Source: JAEZPW01 sp035629075 (GTDB lineage Bacteria; Acidobacteriota; Terriglobia; Terriglobales; Acidobacteriaceae). From it: DNA of 64,000 bases. The first letter of the stretch is position 1. Every line of letters starts with the position of its first letter. This document shows, piece after piece, positions 1 to 8,343 of the stretch. The DNA lies in contig DASPIK010000099.1 in NCBI GenBank assembly GCA_035629075.1, forward strand, positions 20,273-84,272. Reading direction: 5' to 3'. The position numbers and the translations under genes are program-made. The notes beneath the pieces were generated by a model. That model saw only the letters and a program-made list of their open reading frames with translations, made no database searches and had not been told where the DNA came from.

Positions 1-1996
1 AACCGGAGTTGTAGACCAATCCGGGATTCACTGCCTTGTTAGGGACGACGTGTCCGGCGCCTTGGCGGAATATGACAAGCGGGTGAGTGTTCGGACCGTC
101 CAGGATGTCAGACGCGCTGGTCATGAGCGCCGACTTGATCGCCATCGGCGTCCAGTCCGGATGCTGCTGTTTCAATAGCGCGGCGATGCCGGCGATGTGC
201 GGTGCAGACATCGATGTGCCGCTGTAAACATTGAAGGAGAAGCCGTGATTTCCAGGCGGTGCCACCGAGGCCAGTATGTCCTGACCGGGCGCGATTACGT
301 CAGGCTTCAGCAGATCGCCACCGCCGGCAGCCAAGGGTCCGCGGGAAGAAAACGAAGCGGTGAAAGGTGCTTGAACATCGAACAAGATCGTTGCCTGGTT
401 GATAGTTGCCGTCGCGCCGGGCGTAGCTGCATAGGCCTTAACTGCTGCGCGGTCGGAGTCCGCCAAGTGGACGGTTGGAACAAAGTGAAAATCAGCGTTC
501 AACGAACTGGGGCTGGTATTAACGAGCAGCACGCCCGCACCACCGGCTTGCAGAACAGCCAGGCTCTTGTTAACGCGAGCGGTGACTCCGCGATCACAAA
601 CCACGATCTTTCCGGCTACCTTTGCGGGATCCAGAACTGGCGTTCCGCCGTTGTCGACGGCTGCGAAGCAGAGCCTCACCGCTGTGGGATCAGCTCCAGG
701 CAAGCCTGCTGCCGCTGCATCAATCAGAGGCCGAGGACCGAGCGCGGAAGCAACCGACGCGCCGGTGTAAGACGAGCCGTTGCCCAGTGTTGTCGTTGCT
801 TGCCCGTTCCGATTGTGAGTACCGGCCGCTACGGTTGTAAGCCAAGGACCCGGGTGCGCAACGGTGCTTGTGGTTGGACCGCTGTTGCCGGCCGAAGCTG
901 AAACGAATACGCCGGCATCCGCAGCGAATAGGAACGACACCTCCGCGGGGTCCAGGAAGTTGGTTTGAGATCCGCTGACGGAATAGTTTATGACGTCGAC
1001 ACCATCCGCAACGGCCTGATCTATGGCGGCCACCAAGTCAGAAGTGAAGCCGTTCGATTGTGAGGCGTCCTGGTTAGACCACAGGGCTTTGTACACCGCG
1101 ATCCGGGCGCGTGGAGCCATGCCGCTGGTGGTTCCGAGTACGGCCGCTGGGCCATTTGTAGTCACGTTGTAGTTTCCGCCAGCAGTTGACGATGTGTGCG
1201 TGCCGTGGCCGTTGTAGTCGCGGGGGGACGCAAACTCCCAGGGCCGCTGAGTCTTCAGCCCGGCGTTGCCGCCCCATGCTGCATTGAAATATTGGGCACC
1301 GATGAGTTTCTGGTTGCAGTTTGAAGCGGTGAATTGCTCGCCCGGCACACACTTGCCGTGCCATCCAGAGATCTGCTGGTAGCTTAGTTTCCCGTCCTTT
1401 GAAGCGTTGCCGTTCGCTCCGGTTCGGTCGCTGTAACTGAGACTTTCCGGCCACACGCCGGAGTCCACTACGCCGATGATGATGTTCTCACCGGCGTTAC
1501 CCACGCCGCCCACCTGTTGCCACAATCCTCCGGGCTCGTTCAGTTTGAGGAACGTCGGCGTGTTGGACGTGTCGGCGAATTGGAGTTCATCCTTCGTAAC
1601 GGCCACAACGCCGGGGGCCGATTTTATAGCCGCTGCTTGCGCGGGGGTTAATTCCGCAGCAAAGCCGTTGAAAGAGTAGCGGTAGTCGTAAATCTTGCGC
1701 CCGCCACCCGCGCTCCTAAGAGCGCCATTGTGCCGTTCATCCAAATAGGAGACGTAAGCGACGACCTGAGGTGATGTGGGATCGATCTTGCGTCCTCTTG
1801 CCGGCTTCGTTGCTGCCAGACCAGAAATGCCGCCCCTGTAGGACACGACAGGGGAATCGACCATCTGCACGATATAGACATTGTTCTGAGCTTTTCCGCG
1901 CCGTCTGACTGTGTCCGGCGCTGAATCTTGGGCGCTGATTTCCACTGTGCTGAACAAGATTGCCAGCACAGTGAGCATGTAAACCGAACGTTTCAT
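1..1996 (-). CDS. Secreted subtilisin-like serine peptidase (S8) with PA insert, 3' end outside window
   Basis: Reading frame open from an ATG to the left edge (at least 665 codons), so the C-terminus is missing. A signal peptide covers about residues 1-22, followed by an inhibitor-I9-like propeptide (about 35-125). The S8 catalytic triad is visible: Asp178 in GVVDSGVWPES, His264 in NGHGTHTS and Ser595 in SGTSMSAPH. Between His and Ser lies a protease-associated-type segment (KIVVCDRG, then GGAGVLLVN), the arrangement seen in large bacterial and plant subtilases. The start is supported by GAGGAG about six bases upstream. It is probably exported and degrades extracellular protein; the substrate is unknown. 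The upstream leader is long and structured. Family is certain; function beyond proteolysis is not. Confidence 0.93.
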   Translation of the reverse strand, partial: MKRSVYMLTVLAILFSTVEISAQDSAPDTVRRRGKAQNNVYIVQMVDSPVVSYRGGISGLAATKPARGRKIDPTSPQVVAYVSYLDERHNGALRSAGGGRKIYDYRYSFNGFAAELTPAQAAAIKSAPGVVAVTKDELQFADTSNTPTFLKLNEPGGLWQQVGGVGNAGENIIIGVVDSGVWPESLSYSDRTGANGNASKDGKLSYQQISGWHGKCVPGEQFTASNCNQKLIGAQYFNAAWGGNAGLKTQRPWEFASPRDYNGHGTHTSSTAGGNYNVTTNGPAAVLGTTSGMAPRARIAVYKALWSNQDASQSNGFTSDLVAAIDQAVADGVDVINYSVSGSQTNFLDPAEVSFLFAADAGVFVSASAGNSGPTTSTVAHPGPWLTTVAAGTHNRNGQATTTLGNGSSYTGASVASALGPRPLIDAAAAGLPGADPTAVRLCFAAVDNGGTPVLDPAKVAGKIVVCDRGVTARVNKSLAVLQAGGAGVLLVNTSPSSLNADFHFVPTVHLADSDRAAVKAYAATPGATATINQATILFDVQAPFTASFSSRGPLAAGGGDLLKPDVIAPGQDILASVAPPGNHGFSFNVYSGTSMSAPHIAGIAALLKQQHPDWTPMAIKSALMTSASDILDGPNTHPLVIFRQGAGHVVPNKAVNPGLVYNSG

Positions 1997-2018
1997 CGGG
2001 TGCTCCTCAGGCAAGAAT

Positions 2019-2049
2019 GTGACTTTAGGTCACGCCAGCATCGCTGGCG
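2019..2049 (-). other. Two abutting hairpins in the subtilase 5' leader
   Basis: CGCCAGC-GAT-GCTGGCG (2049-2033) is followed directly by GTGAC-CTAAA-GTCAC (2033-2019), sharing one base. They lie between the pseudoknot-like element and the GAGGAG ribosome binding site. There is no T tract, so a simple terminator is unlikely. Confidence 0.35.
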
Positions 2050-2082
2050 CAGTGCCACAGGCGGGGCCGAGAAACGCTCCTG

Positions 2083-2146
2083 CAGCCCAATGGTGCTTAC
2101 CGAGTTGCTTCACGGTCCTTTCGCAACCTGTTCGGACCGAGGGCTG
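2083..2146 (-). ncRNA. Candidate structured leader RNA with H-type pseudoknot, upstream of the subtilase
   Basis: Read 5'-3' on the minus strand, three perfect helices are possible. An outer CAGCCC:GGGCTG (2146-2141 with 2088-2083) encloses CGGTCC:GGACCG (2139-2134 with 2118-2113). The latter interleaves with GTTGC:GCAAC (2127-2123 with 2108-2104). Linkers are short (GAACAG, GAAA, TGAA). The pairings are seen directly; that they form, or sense anything, is inference. I could not match it to a riboswitch class I know. Confidence 0.35.
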
Positions 2147-2233
2147 TACGACAGCAGTTACACCGGCCAGCATCTCGGATGTAAGTAGGACAGAGTGGGT
2201 TTTCTAGGTTTCGGTCGAGATTCAAAGGAGGGG

Positions 2234-3604
2234 CTAAGCTGCCGTGGAGCTCAGATTGGGGATGGGAATCGAGGCGCGCACGCACGTTCCGCGATCGGCT
2301 ATAGAACTTACATTGAGAGTCCCTCCCAGCAGTTCAGCCCGCTCTCGCATCGACCGAAGGCCAAAGTGCGTGTCGCCGGAGTTTGTAACCTCGGCGAGCG
2401 AGAATCCGCGTCCGTTATCCTGGATGGTAAGCTCCAGACGGGATTGCCGTAGTCGAAAGCAGATGGCTGCTCGTGTTGCGCCGGAATGACGAGCCGTATT
2501 CGACAACGCTTCCTGAACAATCCGATAGATGGACATTTGCGTGGCGACCGGCAGGGATAAATGCTTGACGTCCTCCAGATCCAAAGTCGCGGCAATGCCA
2601 TAGCTTGACTGCCAATCAAAGATCAGGTTTTGCAGCCCCGCCTGCAGCCCATCCCGCATATCCAGACCGGTGAGACCTCGCGTAAACCGACCGACTTCTT
2701 TCAGAACGCGCGAGGCGATTGCTTTCAGGCGGCGCGCATGAGCCTGCGCCTCTCGAACGGACTTCACATCTGCGATGTTTGACAACCCTATGGCCAGAGC
2801 AGTGAGTAGCTGAGTTGCGCCGTCGTGCAACTCGCGCGCACTTCGCTGACGTTCCCGTTCCTCTGCCCAAACGATCTGCTCCTGGAGCGCAACGGACCTC
2901 TCCCGTTCCTTTGACGTGGGGTGAAGAACATGTACGCACACGCCTGAACCGCAGGCGTACACTTCACCTTCAAATATACCGAGGTTAGGAATATCGGCGG
3001 AAAAGTGAACACGACGTGATTGCTTCGCGCTCAAGCGCAAAGCGTGGAACATGTTCGTGCCTATGATGCTCGGGAACTCGTCCCAGATTATCTTTCCTAT
3101 TAGGTCGTCACGGCTGCGAGACCACAACTCCTCAAAGCGCCTATTCACGTATGAGAATCTCCACTGTTCGTCCAGCGCGAATACCCCGTCACTGACTGAA
3201 TCCAGAAGTTCGGAGATCCGCTCGCCCGCAACCTGAAGTGCGCGTTCGGCGTGCTTGCTTTTCGTCGTGTCATGGAAGATCAGCCAGAGGGCACCGGGTT
3301 CTGCGGGACAAGCTCGAATACGAAACCACCTCTGAGTGTGCTCATGGTAGTGCTCGGCCTCGGTACAAGCTCGATCTCGGATCGCCCTAGTCAGTGCGTC
3401 CTCAACCGCGCGTCCTTGAAGTTCGGGAACGACATAGCTATACAGCTCTCCCACTGCGTCGGCTTGGCTTATGCCGGGCGCATGATCGGTGATCCCTCTG
3501 AATTGAGTGATGCGAAGGGATTCGTCTAGCACCAAGAAGCCGTCAACCCAGTCCTCAGTCCGGCTGAAGCCCGTCTCGCTTGCTGGAGTCCTTTTGGCAG
3601 ACAT
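2234..3604 (-). CDS. PAS-domain sensor histidine kinase, NarL/DesK type (HisKA_3)
   Basis: 456 residues with no clear membrane segment, so probably cytoplasmic. PAS-like regions lie at about residues 15-120 and 130-230. The H-box RELHDGATQ has phospho-acceptor His260, typical of HisKA_3 (NarX/DesK) kinases. The HATPase_c boxes are present: N-box EALSNTARHSG, G1 QDNGRGF and G2 HFGLRSMRERAELLGG. Such kinases normally phosphorylate a LuxR-type response regulator, but none is present on either side, so it is an orphan here. It is transcribed divergently from the GH31 gene and upstream of, and codirectional with, the subtilase. I see no strong ribosome binding site at the chosen ATG. Confidence 0.88.
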   Translation of the reverse strand: MSAKRTPASETGFSRTEDWVDGFLVLDESLRITQFRGITDHAPGISQADAVGELYSYVVPELQGRAVEDALTRAIRDRACTEAEHYHEHTQRWFRIRACPAEPGALWLIFHDTTKSKHAERALQVAGERISELLDSVSDGVFALDEQWRFSYVNRRFEELWSRSRDDLIGKIIWDEFPSIIGTNMFHALRLSAKQSRRVHFSADIPNLGIFEGEVYACGSGVCVHVLHPTSKERERSVALQEQIVWAEERERQRSARELHDGATQLLTALAIGLSNIADVKSVREAQAHARRLKAIASRVLKEVGRFTRGLTGLDMRDGLQAGLQNLIFDWQSSYGIAATLDLEDVKHLSLPVATQMSIYRIVQEALSNTARHSGATRAAICFRLRQSRLELTIQDNGRGFSLAEVTNSGDTHFGLRSMRERAELLGGTLNVSSIADRGTCVRASIPIPNLSSTAA

Positions 3605-3857
3605 GTTCGGCTACTCACGACTAATACGCCGGCAACGGATGCGGCATCCAAAGGGGAATGATGTAAGGGAAGCATCTTGACTGACATGTGTTGGCACCCA
3701 GTCCAAAAAGAAGGCGCTTAAGTCGAGATGTGGCCTGGTTTGAACACCAAGATTGGACAAACAGCGCTGGGGTAAGAACCCTGTTCGTCAGAATAGCCGA
3801 GGCAAGCCAAGTCCAAAACCGGTTGCAGGGGAGAACTCTGGACTGTAAACATGTTGC

Positions 3858-6242
3858 ATGGTCATCCATGCCACTCGTCGATCATTTACTTCTCGTAGGC
3901 GTCTCTTTCCGATATTCGCATTTCTTACGGTTCTGGTTCTTGCGCCAGCAACGCTGATGGCGCAGCAGATCACGACTAGTGGGAGGCCGGCTCAGCTCGA
4001 TGTGAGGGCTGCGGGGGAGGCAAGCATCCGGGTCACACTGAAGCCTGTGGATCTGCGTGAGATTCCCGCTAATCCCGCAGTGGTGGATCGGGAGTATCCT
4101 TCGCCTGCTATGAGTCTTCGCCAGATCACGGCTCCTCTGAAGCGGAAGGTTGGTACGTTGAACGTGGAGGTACGACCGAATCCGCTGACGTTGGTTGTGA
4201 CCAGCGCGAAGGGCGAGCTTGTGCAGGAGATTGTGTTCGAGAACGATGGGAATCTTACTTTCAAAACTGGCAATTCGCCGATCCTCGGAATGGGAGAAGG
4301 CGGGCCGCGCCCGGAGCGCGGAAAGTCGTGGCGCGAACAGAAGGTGCAGTTTGATCGGCGCGGTTTGCTGGACATGATGGAGCCGCGCTGGCAGAGCGAT
4401 ATGTATGGCTCTCGAAACCCTGTCGCGATGCTGCTTGGCACCGAGGGCTGGGGAATCTTTGTAGCGGCACCCTGGGTGCATGTGGATTTGCGCAACGCGG
4501 AACGGGGCGTCTTCATGCCTTTCAAACCGACAGGGAAGGAAGCTGCGCCACAGAATGCTGAGAATCAGCAGCAGAACGCGGGCAAGGGACTTCCGCCGAT
4601 CGACAAAATCGTGCCGGGGCTATACGACTTTTTCATCTTCGACGCGCACGATCCAGCAAAGGCGCTGAAGGATTATTCAATGATCACCGGTCCGGCAGTG
4701 ATGCCGCCAAAGTGGGCACTCGGCTTCATGCAGTCGCACCGGACGCTCGAAGATGAAAAGCAGATGTTGGGCATCGTCGATACATTCCGTTCGAAGAACA
4801 TCCCGATCGACGCAGTGATCTACCTCGGCTCCGGTTTCTGCCCACGCGGCTGGAACAAGCCGCAGCCATCGTTTGAGTTCAATCCGGAGGTATTCCAGCG
4901 CGATCCGAAGCTCGTTTTGGCTGACATGCACGAAAGGAACGTGAAGGTAATCGTGCATACGGTGCCTTGGGATCGAGACAAGTTGCCCACACTGCACGGA
5001 ACGATTCCCGCCAAACCCGACGAGAAGCTCGATTCGTCACACATCCAGAACTACTGGACACAACACGTTTCGTTGATCAAGGCGGGCATCGATGGATTCT
5101 GGCCGGACGAAGGGGACTGGTTCAATCTGCACGAGCGCATCAAGCGCCATCAGATGTACTACCAGGGATCGCTGTGGACGACGCCAAATGTTCGACCGTG
5201 GAGTTTGCAGCGGAACGGGTACCCGGGCATCGCGCAGTGGGGCGGCTGGGTGTGGTCGGGCGATACCGAATCTTCGTGGAAGACGCTCGAAGCTCAAATC
5301 GCCGTCGGACTCAACTACTCACTCAGCATAGGGCCGTACTGGGGCTCGGACATCGGCGGGTTCTACCCGAACCGCGAACTGACGGGCGAGCTGTTTGCGC
5401 GGTGGTTTCAACTGGGCGCGTTCAACGGATCGTTCCGCTCGCACGGACGAACCTGGTGGACACGCTTGCCGTGGGGGTGGGGCCTGTCGGATATGGGGCC
5501 TCGCGAGCACGGCAATACGAATGCTCCGCTGCCGGAAGATAGCCCGAGGCAGATTCCGCAATCCGAGATGAACAATCCGGCGATCGAGCCAGTCGCTCGC
5601 AAGTACGCGGAGCTGCGCTATCAACTAATGCCGTATACGTACACGCTTGCGTGGGAAGCAAGGAATAACGGGCTTCCGCTGCAACGAGCGCTGTGGCTGC
5701 ACTATCCCGATGATGAACGAGCCCGCGGTGTGGGGGACGAGTTCTTATGGGGACGCGACCTGCTGATCGCGCCGGTCTATAAGAAGGGGGTGACTTCGCG
5801 CGAAGTGTATCTGCCGAAGGGCGAATGGTACGACTGGTGGACGAATACGAAAACGACGGGCGGACGGACCGTAAGCCGCGACGTTGATCTCGCCACAATG
5901 CCGATTTACGTGCGCGCGGGTGCGATCATACCGTTCGACCCCGTTCGTCAGTACACTGCGCAAGAGGTGGACGAGCCGACGACGCTGAGGGTGTATCGCG
6001 GTTCGAATGGCGAGTTTACGCTCTACGACGACGACGGCGTCAGCCAGGAGTACCTGACCGGCAAAGGCACATGGACGCGCATCACCTGGAACGATGCACA
6101 GCGTCAACTGACGCTCGAGCCGGGCGCTCCCGCCGGCATGACGAACGTCACGGCGAAACGCACTTTTCGCGTGCAGGTGTTGCCGGACGGCAAGACCACT
6201 ACGGTGAACTATACGGGGAAGCGAGTTCGGGTGAACCTGTAG
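3858..6242 (+). CDS. Secreted glycoside hydrolase family 31 (alpha-glucosidase/alpha-xylosidase type)
   Basis: 794 residues with an N-terminal export signal (arginine-rich n-region, hydrophobic core about 17-32, cleavage near LMAQQ). The GH31 (beta/alpha)8 barrel is recognisable: the nucleophile region GIDGFWPDEGDW places the candidate nucleophile at Asp417, and YWGSDIGGF places the acid/base at Asp498. It is followed by the C-terminal beta domain ending in a short DUF5110-like stretch (FTLYDDDGVSQEY). It probably hydrolyses alpha-linked glucose or xylose side chains in the periplasm or outside the cell; the exact linkage cannot be read from the sequence. It converges on the GH43 gene and shares a terminator with it, suggesting joint plant- or microbial-polysaccharide use. 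Confidence 0.92.
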   Translation: MVIHATRRSFTSRRRLFPIFAFLTVLVLAPATLMAQQITTSGRPAQLDVRAAGEASIRVTLKPVDLREIPANPAVVDREYPSPAMSLRQITAPLKRKVGTLNVEVRPNPLTLVVTSAKGELVQEIVFENDGNLTFKTGNSPILGMGEGGPRPERGKSWREQKVQFDRRGLLDMMEPRWQSDMYGSRNPVAMLLGTEGWGIFVAAPWVHVDLRNAERGVFMPFKPTGKEAAPQNAENQQQNAGKGLPPIDKIVPGLYDFFIFDAHDPAKALKDYSMITGPAVMPPKWALGFMQSHRTLEDEKQMLGIVDTFRSKNIPIDAVIYLGSGFCPRGWNKPQPSFEFNPEVFQRDPKLVLADMHERNVKVIVHTVPWDRDKLPTLHGTIPAKPDEKLDSSHIQNYWTQHVSLIKAGIDGFWPDEGDWFNLHERIKRHQMYYQGSLWTTPNVRPWSLQRNGYPGIAQWGGWVWSGDTESSWKTLEAQIAVGLNYSLSIGPYWGSDIGGFYPNRELTGELFARWFQLGAFNGSFRSHGRTWWTRLPWGWGLSDMGPREHGNTNAPLPEDSPRQIPQSEMNNPAIEPVARKYAELRYQLMPYTYTLAWEARNNGLPLQRALWLHYPDDERARGVGDEFLWGRDLLIAPVYKKGVTSREVYLPKGEWYDWWTNTKTTGGRTVSRDVDLATMPIYVRAGAIIPFDPVRQYTAQEVDEPTTLRVYRGSNGEFTLYDDDGVSQEYLTGKGTWTRITWNDAQRQLTLEPGAPAGMTNVTAKRTFRVQVLPDGKTTTVNYTGKRVRVNL

Positions 6243-6260
6243 CCGGGATGCGGAATGCGG

Positions 6261-6299
6261 TCGGGGAAGTTGAGCATCTGCGTAGCTCAACTTCCCCGA
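6261..6299. terminator. Bidirectional hairpin between convergent GH31 and GH43 genes
   Basis: A perfect 15-bp inverted repeat (arms 6261-6275 and 6285-6299, nine-base loop) fills the gap between the two convergent stop codons. There is no long T run on either side, so it may act as a transcription barrier or mRNA 3'-end stabiliser rather than a classical terminator. Confidence 0.75.
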
Positions 6300-6311
6300 G
6301 CTGTAATGGCG

Positions 6312-7964
6312 CTACTGTATAGCCGAGCAGGTGCCCTTCGCTTTTGAGTGGTTGATCGTAACAGGAACCGGGTTTGGCGCTAACGCTTCCCACTCCTGGA
6401 CGCCGAGCGCGGCGTTCGTCTTGCCATCAGTTGAGGCATTCAGAACCGCACGGAGGCACGAAGTTGTCACCGGACCGAACGACACTTCGTTGAAGTCAGT
6501 TGTCGAACTGTTGTAAGCCGAGGCGTTCGGCACACTCTGCCATGCCGATCCGGTCCAGTATTCCAGGTGCCAGTCCTTCGGTGCGGCAACACCGTCTGCA
6601 GAGCCAGGTCGCCGATCAGCCCAGAACAGAATGCGGGAACCGTTGAGAGTGACCGGCTTGTCCCACTCATATACAAGCGTGTAGCTCGGGGCATTGTTCG
6701 TTCGGTTCCAGCTACCCCACATCTGCGGTGGCAGCGGATTTCGGGTGGTGCGTCCGTCATTCAGAGCGGCGATCCAATACTGCACCGGGATCGGTTCGTT
6801 CGACGCCGATGCCCTGGCAGCCGGTGCGATGTTGCGCTGCGGCGGAAGAGTCGTCGGCCGGGCCGGAGTCGGTTCGGTCTTCCGCAGACGGGCAGGTTGC
6901 ACGTTGTCATCCCACTTGACTTCATCAATCGCGACGCTCCTGCGAAAGTGGCCGCCATCCTTCGCGTCGGCCGTGTGATACGCGATGTACCACTTGCCCT
7001 TGAACTCCACGATGCCGGGGTGAGATGTAGTCGACGACACCGGAGCCAGCATCACGCCCTGGTAAGTCCACGGTCCCAGCGGAGAAGTTGCCGTGCCCCA
7101 CGCGATGCAGGCGTGATACAGAGCAGGCGTACACTCCGAATCAGGACCGGCGTTGTTTCCCGCGTAAACCATGTAGTAGGTGCCCTTGCGCTTGAAGAAC
7201 CAAGGCGCTTCGAAGAAGCCCTTGAGGGTGGTGACCGAGACCACGTCTCCCTTCAGTGTCACCATGTCCTTTTCGAGTTCCACGCCTCGCAACTGGCCGA
7301 ACGTTCCCCAGTACATGTAAACACGTCCATCGTCGTCGATCAGCACCGTCGGATCGATGTTCTGCATTCTGGCCGAAGCCGGTAGCGACTGCGAAACGAT
7401 CGGACCCGCCGGATGCGCATCGGTCCACGGACCGAGCGGTGTATCGGAAACTGCGACACCCACACCGAAGCCGTCGCGGGTTGTCGGGTTCGCTTGCATC
7501 ACCGGCGCGTAGAAGTAGAAGCGTCCGTCCGCTCCCTTCACGATCTGGCTGGCATAAGCGCGCCCGGGCGCGGCCCATTTGAACACCTGTTCCGGGCGCA
7601 GCACACTGGGGTAGTGGACCCACTCCTTCGACGCTGGGTCCTTCGTCGCCAGCACCTGCCACTCCTTCATGATGAAGTCGTTGCGGCCCTCAGGCGCCTC
7701 GTCGCGACCAGCCAGAATGTAAAGGGTGTCACCCACCACAAGTGGCGCGGGATCGGCCGAGTAATAGGCTCCATCAGAAAGGATGGGGTTGTGATCCGCA
7801 TGAATCGCTCTGGGCGTGAGATTAGAAGGAACCGGAAAGCTCGGCCCAGAACCGGCCTTCGGTTCTTTTGCCGAAGGCTGCGCATTCGGCGACGAGGCTG
7901 CAGCCAACAACGTCAGGGACGCTATGCAAACATAGCCAAGTAAAAATAGAGTTGAACGTTTCAT
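6312..7964 (-). CDS. Secreted glycoside hydrolase family 43 with C-terminal carbohydrate-binding-like domain
   Basis: 550 residues from the ATG that begins a good signal peptide (MKRSTLFLLGYVC, cleavage near AAASS). A longer reading frame upstream lacks a signal and is not preferred. The five-bladed beta-propeller GH43 signature residues are visible: Asp71 (general base, YSADPAP), Asp204 (pKa modulator, NIDPTV) and Glu252 (acid, FFEAPWFF). The last 150 residues or so form a discoidin/CBM-like beta domain (VTLNGSRILFWADR, WHLEYWTGSAWQ). The family acts on arabinose- or xylose-containing glycans as arabinofuranosidase, xylosidase or arabinanase; which one cannot be decided. Shine-Dalgarno is weak. 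Convergent partner of the GH31 gene. Confidence 0.9.
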   Translation of the reverse strand: MKRSTLFLLGYVCIASLTLLAAASSPNAQPSAKEPKAGSGPSFPVPSNLTPRAIHADHNPILSDGAYYSADPAPLVVGDTLYILAGRDEAPEGRNDFIMKEWQVLATKDPASKEWVHYPSVLRPEQVFKWAAPGRAYASQIVKGADGRFYFYAPVMQANPTTRDGFGVGVAVSDTPLGPWTDAHPAGPIVSQSLPASARMQNIDPTVLIDDDGRVYMYWGTFGQLRGVELEKDMVTLKGDVVSVTTLKGFFEAPWFFKRKGTYYMVYAGNNAGPDSECTPALYHACIAWGTATSPLGPWTYQGVMLAPVSSTTSHPGIVEFKGKWYIAYHTADAKDGGHFRRSVAIDEVKWDDNVQPARLRKTEPTPARPTTLPPQRNIAPAARASASNEPIPVQYWIAALNDGRTTRNPLPPQMWGSWNRTNNAPSYTLVYEWDKPVTLNGSRILFWADRRPGSADGVAAPKDWHLEYWTGSAWQSVPNASAYNSSTTDFNEVSFGPVTTSCLRAVLNASTDGKTNAALGVQEWEALAPNPVPVTINHSKAKGTCSAIQ

Positions 7965-8343
7965 AATCGGTGCCGATCCGTGGCAGCGTGGGGCAAGAGT
8001 GTTCGTGAGGAATAAAGCTGCTATAACTTTCGGCTTGTCCGAACATTCCGTCATCGAGCGCTGCCTACGATGTAAGCTGATGCGACACGACGTGCAAACG
8101 CACGATCGCGAATGACACGGTGCTGCCATCGGGCGCTGCATCGGTCTGAACGTCGTGTACTCCTGCATCATCTACTACCAATCCCGAACCGTCTACGAGT
8201 TTTGGTCTTCAGCGCCACAACGCCTCAGCGATCCATTCCTATTGACCTTCCGCTCCGTCCAGCTACAATGGCTGGCATCATCAGGCAAACGTTATCCCAC
8301 TCGCGACCGGCGTGACCGGACGAGCAGCAAAGGGGTTTTTGAG
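7965..8343. other. Intergenic region between divergent GH43 and metalloprotease-like genes
   Basis: About 380 bases without a convincing gene. It must hold the promoter for the GH43 gene (none obvious to me) and the sigma70-like promoter listed separately for the rightward gene. The rightward reading frame stays open through part of it, but the residues look non-coding and precede the signal peptide. Confidence 0.6.
8242..8269 (+). promoter_or_regulatory. Sigma70-like promoter for the secreted metalloprotease-like gene
   Basis: TTGACC and TACAAT are separated by 16 bases, each one mismatch from consensus. The predicted start would leave a leader of about 70 bases before the GTG start. Confidence 0.6.

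Noticed and set aside
197..901. Long rightward reading frame at the left edge
   Set aside because: It is the antisense shadow of the subtilase, whose frame contains a full catalytic triad and signal peptide.
2083..2146. Cyclic-di-GMP-I (GEMM) riboswitch before the subtilase
   Set aside because: GAAA and GAAGCAAC recall pieces of the GEMM consensus, but the two-helix junction and the GGACGCAAAGC core are missing; left as an unassigned candidate RNA.
8155..8343. N-terminal extension of the HExxH protein from an upstream ATG
   Set aside because: It would bury the signal peptide, contains the sigma70-like promoter, and the GTG further on has a good ribosome binding site.
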